64,000 bases of DNA from an uncultured Alistipes sp. Its GTDB lineage: Bacteria; Bacteroidota; Bacteroidia; Bacteroidales; UBA932. The number at the start of each line of letters is the position of its first letter. The first letter of the stretch is position 1. The position numbers were made by a program, and so were the translations under genes. The notes under the pieces were generated by a model. The model was not told where the DNA came from. It searched no databases and worked only from the letters and a program-made list of their open reading frames with translations. Shown piece by piece: positions 7,613-15,752 of this stretch. The stretch lies in assembly GCA_900550465.1 (NCBI GenBank), contig URSC01000010.1, positions 1-64,000 on the forward strand, given 5' to 3'.

Positions 7613-9256
7613 TCACTGTTCTACAGCGTTTTCTGTTTCTTCCGTCCCAAGATAATACTCGAGCAGCACACTCAGCACATCCGGGTTTATATCCTTGGCC
7701 TGGGTCTTTTTCTCCGAGTCCAGCAGATAAATGGCAGGAACATCCAGAAGGTCGTACTTGTCGAACATGCCGGAGGCGCGCTTGCGGTCCCAGAGGTCTG
7801 TCCACCCCGCGCCATTGTCCTTAACGGACTTCTTCCACGCCTTGTCCGTTCCGGTATAGACCGCTACGAAATGAACGTCGGAAGGGTCGTACTGACCGGC
7901 CATCTTGACCAGTTCCTTGGTTACTGCGCGGCAGAGGGCACAGTCCAGGCTGTAGAAATACAGCACGGTATACTTGGCCTCCACATCGTAGATATGGAAT
8001 TTTTTATTCTTCAGCGTCCGGAGTTCCAGATCCTCGGCAGGCTCCCCGAGAGGATTACGGTAGAACATCAGCACCGCCAGAGCCGTCTGGTCTATGAAAT
8101 CGGCAGGCGAGTCAAAATCAGCCCTGATGACACTGCCGTGAGTCTCACCGACATTGGTAAAAGTCACCGTCTCCCACATCTCGGGCATACTGGCGATATA
8201 TTTGTTGGCCAGATAAGCGGCTCCCTGCTGGAGAGGGTAACTTGAACTCGTCTTAAGATACTGATACAGTGTATAGAACAGTTCATGAAAGAACTCCGGG
8301 TTATCCTTGGAGTCCTGGAAAAAAGTATCTATTTCCTTGGTAATCAGCGTTGTATCCGCAGTATTAGCCAAGGGTGAGAAAATCTGCTCAAATATCATCT
8401 CCGTAGGGTTGAGCTGACTTTCCTGCACCTCCACCACCTGGCCCAAGGCCGTAGGAGTAAGGTCCCTGCCGATAATCACCCCGTTCCGGTCGAGAAGGAA
8501 GAGTTTGGGAGTACTCACCACCCCATACTTGGTTACGAATCCGGAGGTCATGTCCGGATCCCAGAGGTGCGTGACACGGACATTGGCAGGAAGGGAAAAA
8601 GGGGCGACAGCCCTCTGGATATATCCCATCCACCGTTCCCTGTCATCCTGTGTATAGATCATGTACACGGAGAAATTGATGCCCGCACTGCTGCGGATCA
8701 TATACTGCATGAGAGCAGGCGTCGTACGGATGCATCCGGGACATTCGTCATCGTAAAAATACAGAACAGTATAATCCTGATCTCCGGGCCGGATATCCAC
8801 CATCGTACCGGAAGGGTCCTGCAGTGTCAGTTCCGGAGCCTGCATTCCGATGAGAGAACGTCGGTTGGACTCGGCAAATAACTTCATTTCCAACATCTTC
8901 TCCTCATCCGGGATAGTGTAGCCGCCATTGATGAAGTAGGTATCGGCAATATATACCGCCACCTCGTCATAACCCATAATCTTCGAATTGCGGTAATAGT
9001 TGTACATATAATACGCTATCCTCGCCGTCTCTTCCGGGCTCTTGCCTGTCCGTATGAATGCATCGGCACGGCTTATTATATCGGACGGCTGCTGACCGTC
9101 GAATACCATCATGACCATGTTGATGTCTTCCTGTGTCAGGCCCTGGTCCTGAAGGGTATCTGCGGCTGCAGCTTCCGTCTGGGCGGCAGATGTCAGAGGA
9201 TGGAAAAGCAGAGCAGCTCCGAGCAGGAGCGCGGCTGTGATATTGGATATTCTCAT
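7613..9256 (-). CDS. Exported protein with two thioredoxin folds (DUF5106-like)
   Basis: A 547-residue protein with a signal peptide (about residues 1-25, ending SAAQ). The N-terminal helical part resembles the Bacteroidales DUF5106 family. Two thioredoxin-fold domains follow. The first has CPGC at residues 172-175 after VLYFYDDE and a cis-Pro loop STPKLFLL. The second has CALC at 439-442 after VLYFYSLD and a DVPAIYLL loop. It probably acts as a periplasmic thiol reductase or isomerase of the TlpA/ResA type. It overlaps coaD by four bases (ATGA), so it is translationally coupled. Confidence 0.8.
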   Translation of the reverse strand: MRISNITAALLLGAALLFHPLTSAAQTEAAAADTLQDQGLTQEDINMVMMVFDGQQPSDIISRADAFIRTGKSPEETARIAYYMYNYYRNSKIMGYDEVAVYIADTYFINGGYTIPDEEKMLEMKLFAESNRRSLIGMQAPELTLQDPSGTMVDIRPGDQDYTVLYFYDDECPGCIRTTPALMQYMIRSSAGINFSVYMIYTQDDRERWMGYIQRAVAPFSLPANVRVTHLWDPDMTSGFVTKYGVVSTPKLFLLDRNGVIIGRDLTPTALGQVVEVQESQLNPTEMIFEQIFSPLANTADTTLITKEIDTFFQDSKDNPEFFHELFYTLYQYLKTSSSYPLQQGAAYLANKYIASMPEMWETVTFTNVGETHGSVIRADFDSPADFIDQTALAVLMFYRNPLGEPAEDLELRTLKNKKFHIYDVEAKYTVLYFYSLDCALCRAVTKELVKMAGQYDPSDVHFVAVYTGTDKAWKKSVKDNGAGWTDLWDRKRASGMFDKYDLLDVPAIYLLDSEKKTQAKDINPDVLSVLLEYYLGTEETENAVEQ

Positions 9257-9762
9257 ATTGTCTTATTTAGATAATCTTCTATTCTGATATTGGAGGGCAT
9301 GAACGGAGCCGCATCTCCCCCATTGATAATAACATCCCTCACTACCGTGGAGGATATGAAGGAATAACTGTGCGAGGCAGGGATGAACACCGTCACCGTC
9401 TCCGGCTGCATCTTTCTGTTGGCCTGCGCTATCACCGACTCCAGCTCGAAATCGGTGGTCGTACGCAGCCCCCTGATGATAAAACCGGTATTTTTCTCCC
9501 GGCACAGGTCCACTGTCAGTCCCGTGTAAGCCAGGACCTCTATGTCGGCTCCGCCCTCTATAAGCGGACGCACGGCATCCTGAATCAGCGCGACTCTAGT
9601 CTGCGGCGGCAGAAATCCCTGCTTCAGATGGTTGTAGCCTACTGCAATATATATCTTATCAAAAAGTCTCAGAGCAGACTGCAGGACATCCATGTGTCCC
9701 AGTGTAAAAGGGTCGAATGACCCGGGGAATATGGCGGCTCTTCTATCCGGTTTCATCGTCAT
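9253..9762 (-). CDS. coaD: Pantetheine-phosphate adenylyltransferase
   Basis: A 169-residue enzyme that adenylates 4'-phosphopantetheine, the penultimate step of coenzyme A synthesis. It shows the nucleotidyltransferase motif FPGSFDPFTLGH near the N-terminus and the C-terminal ISSTVVRD. The region GFIIRGLRTTTDFELE is the conserved phosphopantetheine-contact segment. It is the first gene of the three-gene minus-strand run. Confidence 0.96.
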   Translation of the reverse strand: MTMKPDRRAAIFPGSFDPFTLGHMDVLQSALRLFDKIYIAVGYNHLKQGFLPPQTRVALIQDAVRPLIEGGADIEVLAYTGLTVDLCREKNTGFIIRGLRTTTDFELESVIAQANRKMQPETVTVFIPASHSYSFISSTVVRDVIINGGDAAPFMPSNIRIEDYLNKTI

Positions 9763-9851
9763 GCGTAAAATTTATTACAAACAACAAATATACATCAAAT
9801 TTTCCAATATTCCCCCAAAGGCCAGAAAGGTGCGGACCACAAGCGTGTAAC

Positions 9852-9910
9852 CGGAGCGAAGCGACCAGCCCCCTTTCCTGAGGAAAGGGCGGGGGGATAG
9901 GGTTGAAAAG
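9852..9910 (-). repeat. 59-bp palindromic intergenic element, copy A
   Basis: Read on the minus strand, this runs from CTTTTC to GCTCCG around a palindrome CCTTTCCTCAGGAAAGG. A second 59-base copy, about 80% identical by eye, lies at 35632-35690 on the plus strand. Both lie downstream of a stable-RNA gene and point the same way relative to it. It is non-coding and resembles a repetitive extragenic palindrome. Confidence 0.7.
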
Positions 9911-9921
9911 GTCGGACCCCT

Positions 9922-9982
9922 GTCCGCCCATCTCCACAAAGAAGGCCGCTTTTAGCGGCCTTCTTTGTGGAGATGGGCGGAC
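9922..9982. repeat. 29-bp perfect inverted repeat spanning the tmRNA 3' end
   Basis: Bases 9922-9950 and 9954-9982 are perfect reverse complements with a TTT loop. The right arm contains the 3' acceptor strand and part of the T-arm of tmRNA, plus the adjoining terminator stem. The left arm is therefore an inverted copy of the tmRNA 3' end. The inner GC-rich part (GGCCGCT/AGCGGCC) can act as the tmRNA terminator. Confidence 0.85.
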
Positions 9983-10360
9983 TCGAACCGCCGTCCAAAC
10001 ACAGCACCCGAGTGCTTTCTACATACTTATTCTGCCATTGTTTTTCGGGAAGCAGCTGCGGACAGACGCGCCACTGAATCCTTATCCCCTATTTCTTAGG
10101 CTGCCTTAAGGGAGTAAGCGGCCGCATCCTGCTTTAATGATACCCCGTATGCCGGACATAGCAGGCGGAAAGCCCGGCGGGATACTCGTCGCTATCGCCC
10201 TTGGCGACCGCGATTAAGGTAGTAAACCCAGTTTACTTACGCAGCGAGTGCATAGTTGTTGTTGCCAGTTATGGCTTTGTGACCTTGATGACGGGGTGGG
10301 TCACCTGCCCCGGTATGCTTACAATCAGATGTCTTGTGCTGTCAAAACCAAAACATCCCC
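9968..10360 (-). ncRNA. ssrA: Transfer-messenger RNA (tmRNA)
   Basis: About 393 bases. The 5' end GGGGATG (10354-10360) pairs with CATCTCC (9969-9975) as a seven-pair acceptor stem with one G-U pair. The T-arm reads GGCGGTTCGAGTCCGCC. The tag frame ends at TAA (10237-10239) and encodes GNNNYALAA, assuming resume codon GGC as in related Bacteroidales tags; upstream codons would add AIT. CCA is not encoded. It rescues stalled ribosomes with SmpB. The promoter is visible upstream and overlaps the end of the HD-domain gene. Confidence 0.95.
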
Positions 10361-10371
10361 ATTTGCAGGCA

Positions 10372-10401
10372 CAAAGATACGCAAAAAACGTACCGTGTCA
10401 A
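10372..10401 (-). promoter_or_regulatory. tmRNA promoter
   Basis: On the minus strand TTG (10399-10401), 19 bases and TATCTTTG (10372-10379) match the Bacteroidota consensus. They lie about 12 bases before the mature tmRNA 5' end. The -33 element overlaps the stop codon of the upstream HD-domain gene. Confidence 0.7.
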
Positions 10402-12428
10402 GATTTTTTTATCGTCGGATAGGCTATCCTCTCGTGATAAACCTGTTCCAGACGCTCCTTGAACATCCTCTTGACTATCTCCACCTCCTTGATCGAGATA
10501 TCGGCCTGGACCAGCTGCGAGTCCGAAAGACGCTTGCTGATGATGGAATCCACCAGGGCAGAGATGCTCTCCGGCGTATAATCCTTCAGCGAGCGGGAAG
10601 CAGCCTCTACGGCATCGGCCATGAGCACGATGACCTGTTCCTTAGTCGTCGGCAGCTCACCATGGTACATGAACGGCTCCTTGTTCTCAGGATCTCCACC
10701 CGCATTGCAGTACTGTGCATAAAAATAGAAAGTAACAGTCCTGGCATGATGCGTACGGATAAAGTCTATCACCACCTCCGGGAGCTTGTGCTTACGGGCT
10801 ATCTCCACTCCGTCGTCCACGTGCCGGATAATCTGCTGGGCACTTTCCTCAGGAGAGAGGCCCTTGTGATAATTGAAACCGGCTGGAGCATTCTCTACGA
10901 AACACTGGGGATTGTTCATCTTTCCGATATCATGGTAGAGAGCCCCTACCCTGGTCAGAATCATATCGGCTCCGATCTCACGGGCAGCTTCTGACGCCAG
11001 ATTTGATACCTGGAGAGAATGCTGGAAAGTACCCGGTGCCTTCTGGGCAAGCTCCCTCAACAGTTTATTGTTGGTATCCGACAGATCCACCAGACGGAAA
11101 TGAGAGACAAGGGAAAATACCCTTTCAAAGATAAATGCGATCGGATATGCGGCTATTACCAGAAGAGAATTGACTGCTATTCTGAAAATATCCTTCGGAT
11201 CAAATAAAGTCAGCGTTCCGTCACCCGAAAGGATGAATCCGACATATACCAGTGACATTCCTATAAAAATGAACAGGGAGTTGAGAAACTGCACCCATCC
11301 GTTATTGAAATACTTGAACGTGACAATGGCTATGATACCGCCGGTCAGGTTCATCATATACAGCTCCACTCCGCTGTCCGACTCAAAGAGCAGGGGCAGC
11401 AGTATCACTGTATATATAGGGAAGACATATCTGCGCTTGAAGAAAATGGTCAGATATATGGCGAATACCGCATACGGTATCAGGTACAGATAGTCCGGTG
11501 TAAGGTTGCGCAGGACGACTGTCAGCACGAACAGCAGGACATAGAGCGTCAGAATGAAGTAGAATGACTTGTGCAGTCCTATTATCTCCTTGCTCGTAAA
11601 GTATACTACAGCAAACAGCGATGCGACAATCAGCAGGCACAGAATAAAATGTCCGGTTCCAAGGCCGAAAGAGGAGTCGGCATAGCCGTATGATATCTCG
11701 TACTCGTGCTTGAATGAGTCCAAAAGCTGCTCTACCTCGGTTGTTACGATCTCCCCTTCGGAAACTATCAGTTGTCCTGCATAGACCATCCCCTTAGTGG
11801 GTGAGATATAGTCCACTGCCTCCTTGTGGAAAAGATTTGTCCGGACCTGATCATATACCAGGTTGGGGACAATATAATCTCCTGCCTTATAGGCATTGAA
11901 AAGCGAGTCGGGGTCATAATTCGGAAAACTTATCGAAAGATCGTACTTGAGATACCCCTCGGCTTTCTTAGGAGTATAAACCTCGGCCACCGGTACCTCC
12001 TTGGCCCTCTTATCCCTCTGCACCACTATGGTTCCACCGGCCGGCGCCTCTTCCATAGCCGGTACAATACCGACCGAATACATCTTGTACAGAGACTCGA
12101 TGATGAAATAAAGGACATGGTCGTTGACATTCTCCTCTCCCTGACGGTTGCGCAGACGCTGTATCTGTACATTCGCGACTGCATTGTCATACTCGAAATA
12201 AGGAATGACCTGAGAGGCCTTCTCCTCTTTCTCGGCCAGCAGTTCCTGCTCTGTCTTGAGAATGGGAAAATCAATAGGAGACAAAAGTGTCTCATATACC
12301 CACGGACGGCCCGCCTGATAACTGTACTTGAACTTTCCCTCCTCGGGAAAGAGCAGTACAGTTATCACAAGGGTCGCCAACAGGGCGATATAAATCTTAG
12401 GATCTCTTAGAAATCTATTCTTTTCCAT
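10398..12428 (-). CDS. 7TM-HD phosphodiesterase (PgpH-like)
   Basis: A 676-residue membrane protein. One N-terminal transmembrane segment (about 13-28) precedes an extracytoplasmic 7TMR-HDED-type region to about residue 270. Seven or so membrane helices follow, then a cytoplasmic HD domain with HDIGKMNNP (HDIG at 499-502) and later conserved His residues (HHAR). This architecture is that of PgpH, which hydrolyses c-di-AMP. Function is by family; activity on c-di-AMP is inferred. Its ATG directly follows the stop of the alpha-oxoamine synthase gene with no gap, so translation is coupled. Confidence 0.88.
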   Translation of the reverse strand: MEKNRFLRDPKIYIALLATLVITVLLFPEEGKFKYSYQAGRPWVYETLLSPIDFPILKTEQELLAEKEEKASQVIPYFEYDNAVANVQIQRLRNRQGEENVNDHVLYFIIESLYKMYSVGIVPAMEEAPAGGTIVVQRDKRAKEVPVAEVYTPKKAEGYLKYDLSISFPNYDPDSLFNAYKAGDYIVPNLVYDQVRTNLFHKEAVDYISPTKGMVYAGQLIVSEGEIVTTEVEQLLDSFKHEYEISYGYADSSFGLGTGHFILCLLIVASLFAVVYFTSKEIIGLHKSFYFILTLYVLLFVLTVVLRNLTPDYLYLIPYAVFAIYLTIFFKRRYVFPIYTVILLPLLFESDSGVELYMMNLTGGIIAIVTFKYFNNGWVQFLNSLFIFIGMSLVYVGFILSGDGTLTLFDPKDIFRIAVNSLLVIAAYPIAFIFERVFSLVSHFRLVDLSDTNNKLLRELAQKAPGTFQHSLQVSNLASEAAREIGADMILTRVGALYHDIGKMNNPQCFVENAPAGFNYHKGLSPEESAQQIIRHVDDGVEIARKHKLPEVVIDFIRTHHARTVTFYFYAQYCNAGGDPENKEPFMYHGELPTTKEQVIVLMADAVEAASRSLKDYTPESISALVDSIISKRLSDSQLVQADISIKEVEIVKRMFKERLEQVYHERIAYPTIKKS

Positions 12429-13688
12429 CTAGTTGATAGCCCTGTCCTGGATATTGTCGCCGTCGTATTCTCCGGCATCAAGTTTCTTCTTGGCCTCGGA
12501 GAACGCATTGAGGGTGTATTCCACATCCTCAAGAGTATGCGCTGCGGTAGGGATGATCCTGAACATGATCACACCCTTAGGAACAACGGGATATACAACA
12601 ACGGAACAGAACAGATTGTAGTTTTCCCTGAGGTCTACGAGCATGTTTGTAGCCTGAGGCACAGTGCCGTGGATAAATACAGGGGTTACGCAGGCCTGAG
12701 CGAGTCCGATATCGAAGCCTCTCTCCCTGAAACCGTTCTGCAGAGCACGGGTAACAGTCCAGAGTTTCTCGCGGAGACGGTCTCCCTCGGGACCGCGGAT
12801 AATCTCCAGCCTCTTGAGACAGCCCTCTACGATAGGCATGGGCAGGGACTTGGCATAAATCTGCGAACGGAGATTATAGCGGAGATAGTTGATGATGGAT
12901 TTGGGACCGGCCACGAAACCTCCGATAATGGCCATAGATTTGGCGTATGCACCGATGTACAGGTCTATACCGTCCATCACGCCGAAATGCTCGGATGTTC
13001 CGCGTCCGTGAGGACCCATCACGCCGAAGCCGTGCGCATCGTCGATGAGGATGCGGAAGTTGTATTTCTTCTTGAGAGCCACGATCTGGTCCAGGATACC
13101 GAGTGCTCCGGTCATACCGTACACTCCTTCGGTAATCAGCAGCACGCCGCCGCCAGTCTCCTCGCATACCTTGAGAGCACGCTGGATAGTCCTCTCGCAC
13201 TTCTCAATGTCGTTGTGAGGGTATACCATCCTCTTGCCCATGTGCAGACGGCAGCCGTCGATGAGGCAGGCGTGGGCCTCGGAGTCGTACACGATTACAT
13301 CGTGGCGGGTGAGCAGGGCGTCGATAGTCGAGACGATACCCTGATAGCCGAAATTGAAAAGGAATGCGTCCTCTTTCTGCTCGAACTCAGCCAGCTCTCT
13401 CTCGAGTCTCTCGTGCAGGGCTGTCTGACCGGACATCATCCTGGAGCCCATGGGATAAGCCAGTCCCCAACGGGCTGCGGCCTCGGCGTCTACCTTGCGG
13501 ATCTCGGGATGGTTGGCCAGTCCGAGATAGTTGTTGAGGCTCCAGCAGAGGACCTCATGTCCGTTGAACCTCATCCTGGGAGCGATCTCGCCCTCGAGCT
13601 TGGGGAAGGTGAAATATCCGTGACCTCTTGCGCGGTACTGTCCCAGGGGACCTCCCTCGTCTTTGTTTATTCTCTCGAAAATATCCAT
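12429..13688 (-). CDS. Alpha-oxoamine synthase family PLP enzyme
   Basis: A 419-residue fold-type I PLP enzyme that condenses an amino acid with an acyl-CoA. Family marks are WSLNNYLGLANHPE, ILIDDAHGFGVMG (Asp and His at the cofactor) and the Schiff-base Lys in IGAYAKSMA. It belongs to a conserved Bacteroidota subgroup different from the short BioF-like proteins. Likely roles are serine palmitoyltransferase or cysteate acyltransferase, giving sphingoid or sulfonolipid bases; I cannot choose between them. It sits between gyrB (22-base gap) and the HD phosphodiesterase (no gap). Confidence 0.8.
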   Translation of the reverse strand: MDIFERINKDEGGPLGQYRARGHGYFTFPKLEGEIAPRMRFNGHEVLCWSLNNYLGLANHPEIRKVDAEAAARWGLAYPMGSRMMSGQTALHERLERELAEFEQKEDAFLFNFGYQGIVSTIDALLTRHDVIVYDSEAHACLIDGCRLHMGKRMVYPHNDIEKCERTIQRALKVCEETGGGVLLITEGVYGMTGALGILDQIVALKKKYNFRILIDDAHGFGVMGPHGRGTSEHFGVMDGIDLYIGAYAKSMAIIGGFVAGPKSIINYLRYNLRSQIYAKSLPMPIVEGCLKRLEIIRGPEGDRLREKLWTVTRALQNGFRERGFDIGLAQACVTPVFIHGTVPQATNMLVDLRENYNLFCSVVVYPVVPKGVIMFRIIPTAAHTLEDVEYTLNAFSEAKKKLDAGEYDGDNIQDRAIN

Positions 13689-13710
13689 AATCGGTATAAT
13701 TTAAAATGAT

Positions 13711-15708
13711 TTATGCGTCAATTTTAGCGTATTTTGCGTTCATCTCGATGAATTCGCGGCGGGGAGGCACCTCGTCGCCCATGAGCATGGAGAAGATACG
13801 GTCAGCCTCGGCCGCATTGTCGATGGTCACCTGGCGCAGAAGCCTTGTGGCAGGGTCCATGGTAGTCTCTTTCAACTGCTCCGAATTCATTTCTCCCAGA
13901 CCTTTATACCGCTGGACATAGATGCTGCCCTCATTGCCCTTGCCTATCTCTGCTATAGCGGCTATACGCTCGTCCTCCGTCCAGCAGTATCTCTCTTCCT
14001 TGCCTTTCCTGCTCTTTACCTTATAGAGCGGAGGAGATGCTATATAGACATAACCGTTCTTTATCATATCCGGCATGTAACGGAAGAAGAATGTCAGAAT
14101 CAGAGTCGCGATATGCGCACCGTCAACATCGGCATCGGTCATGATAATGACCTTATGATAGCGGAGCTTGTCAAGATTGGCCGCCTTGGAATCGTCCTCC
14201 GTTCCTATAGTCACCCCAAGTGCCGTATATATGTTCCTTATGGTCTCGCTTTCAAGGACCTTGTGCTCCATGGCCTTCTCCACGTTCAGAATCTTACCGC
14301 GGAGAGGCAGGATGGCCTGGTACGTACGGTCGCGTCCGCTCTTGGCTGTACCGCCTGCGGAATCTCCCTCGACCAGGAACAGCTCGCACTTCTCAGGGTC
14401 GCGGTTCGAGCAGTCAGCCAGTTTACCGGGCAGTCCGGCTCCTGACATCACGGTCTTGCGCTGAACCAGTTCGCGGGCCTTCCGGGCAGCATGACGGGCT
14501 GTGGCGGCAAGTATTACCTTGTCGATAATATTCTTGGCGTCCTTCGGGTTCTCTTCCAGATAGGTTTCCAGCGCAGCTTTCGTAGCCTGCGACACTGCCG
14601 CGTCTACCTCACTGTTGCCCAGTTTTGTTTTGGTCTGCCCCTCGAACTGGGGCTCAGCCACCTTCACGGATATTACGGCGGTCAGTCCCTCGCGGAAATC
14701 CGAGGCATCCAGATCGAACTTCAACTTGGACAGGAAGCCGTTTTTCTCCGCATACGCCTTGAGTGTAGAAGTCAGACCGCGACGGAAACCGGTAAGGTGG
14801 GTACCGCCTTCTATGGTATTGATATTATTGACGTAGGAATGGATATTCTCCGAGAATCCGGTATTGTACTGCATGGCTATCTCGATGGGGATTCCGGTCT
14901 TGTCCGTCTCCAGTGAGATCGGTCTCTCGGTCAGTTTTTCGCGGGTACCGTCAAGATACTGCACGAACTCCACCAGGCCGTGCTCGGAATAGAACTCCTG
15001 ACGTACGGGCTCGTGCTCGACCTCATCCATGGTCTCAACTCCTTCTTCCGCCTGAGGCGTACGCTCATCGACCAGCGAGAGGTGAATGCCCTTGTTCAGA
15101 TACGCCAGCTCACGAAGTCTGGTAGACAGAACCGAGGCATCGTACACCGTCGTCATCTTGAAAATCTCGTTGTCCGGAGTAAATGTAATTATGGTTCCGG
15201 TATCGCCGCACTCACCAGTAACCTTAACCGGGTACTGCGGAACACCGCGGCTGTACTCCTGCACGAAAATCTTGCCCTCACGGTGCACTTCGGCTTTCAG
15301 GTATGAGGACAATGCGTTTACGCAGGAAACTCCGACACCATGCAGACCGCCGGACACCTTATAACTGTCCTTACTGAACTTGCCTCCTGCATGGAGCACA
15401 GTCAGCACGACTTCCAGTGCCGAGCGTCCTTCTTTCTCATGAATACCAGTAGGGATACCGCGTCCATCGTCCTTGACGCGTATTGAGTTGTCAGGCAGAA
15501 TGGTTACTTCTATATTCCTGCAGAACCCTGCCAGAGCCTCGTCTATGGAATTGTCCACCACCTCATATACCAGGTGGTGAAGACCTCTTGGCCCGATATC
15601 CCCGATATACATCGAAGGACGCTTCCGGACCGCCTCGAGCCCCTCCAATACTTGAATACTGTCCGCAGAATATTCTCTTTCCGCTTCGATCATTTCTTTA
15701 TCTGTCAT
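13711..15708 (-). CDS. gyrB: DNA gyrase subunit B
   Basis: A 665-residue type II topoisomerase subunit supplying ATP-driven negative supercoiling with GyrA. The GHKL ATPase motifs are VVDNSIDEAL, DDGRGIP and GGLHGVGVS. The transducer domain follows. The TOPRIM domain carries LFLVEGDSAGG and MTDADVDGAHI, and the C-terminal tail has QRYKGLGEMN. The length suits a GyrB without the large insert of some proteobacteria. It heads the run gyrB, alpha-oxoamine synthase, HD phosphodiesterase. Confidence 0.97.
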   Translation of the reverse strand: MTDKEMIEAEREYSADSIQVLEGLEAVRKRPSMYIGDIGPRGLHHLVYEVVDNSIDEALAGFCRNIEVTILPDNSIRVKDDGRGIPTGIHEKEGRSALEVVLTVLHAGGKFSKDSYKVSGGLHGVGVSCVNALSSYLKAEVHREGKIFVQEYSRGVPQYPVKVTGECGDTGTIITFTPDNEIFKMTTVYDASVLSTRLRELAYLNKGIHLSLVDERTPQAEEGVETMDEVEHEPVRQEFYSEHGLVEFVQYLDGTREKLTERPISLETDKTGIPIEIAMQYNTGFSENIHSYVNNINTIEGGTHLTGFRRGLTSTLKAYAEKNGFLSKLKFDLDASDFREGLTAVISVKVAEPQFEGQTKTKLGNSEVDAAVSQATKAALETYLEENPKDAKNIIDKVILAATARHAARKARELVQRKTVMSGAGLPGKLADCSNRDPEKCELFLVEGDSAGGTAKSGRDRTYQAILPLRGKILNVEKAMEHKVLESETIRNIYTALGVTIGTEDDSKAANLDKLRYHKVIIMTDADVDGAHIATLILTFFFRYMPDMIKNGYVYIASPPLYKVKSRKGKEERYCWTEDERIAAIAEIGKGNEGSIYVQRYKGLGEMNSEQLKETTMDPATRLLRQVTIDNAAEADRIFSMLMGDEVPPRREFIEMNAKYAKIDA

Positions 15709-15734
15709 CGTGGTTCAAAAAATTTTATAACGGA

Positions 15735-15742
15735 CAAAGATA
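15735..15742 (-). promoter_or_regulatory. gyrB -7 element
   Basis: TATCTTTG on the minus strand, 27 bases before the gyrB start codon, matches TAnnTTTG exactly. A TTTG lies 22 bases further upstream, slightly beyond the usual 19-21, inside the end of the barrel gene. Confidence 0.45.
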
Positions 15743-15752
15743 CAAAAAATTC

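Noticed and set aside
12537..13709. 390-codon plus-strand frame opposite the alpha-oxoamine synthase
   Set aside because: Antisense of a clearly coding PLP enzyme with no recognisable motif of its own.
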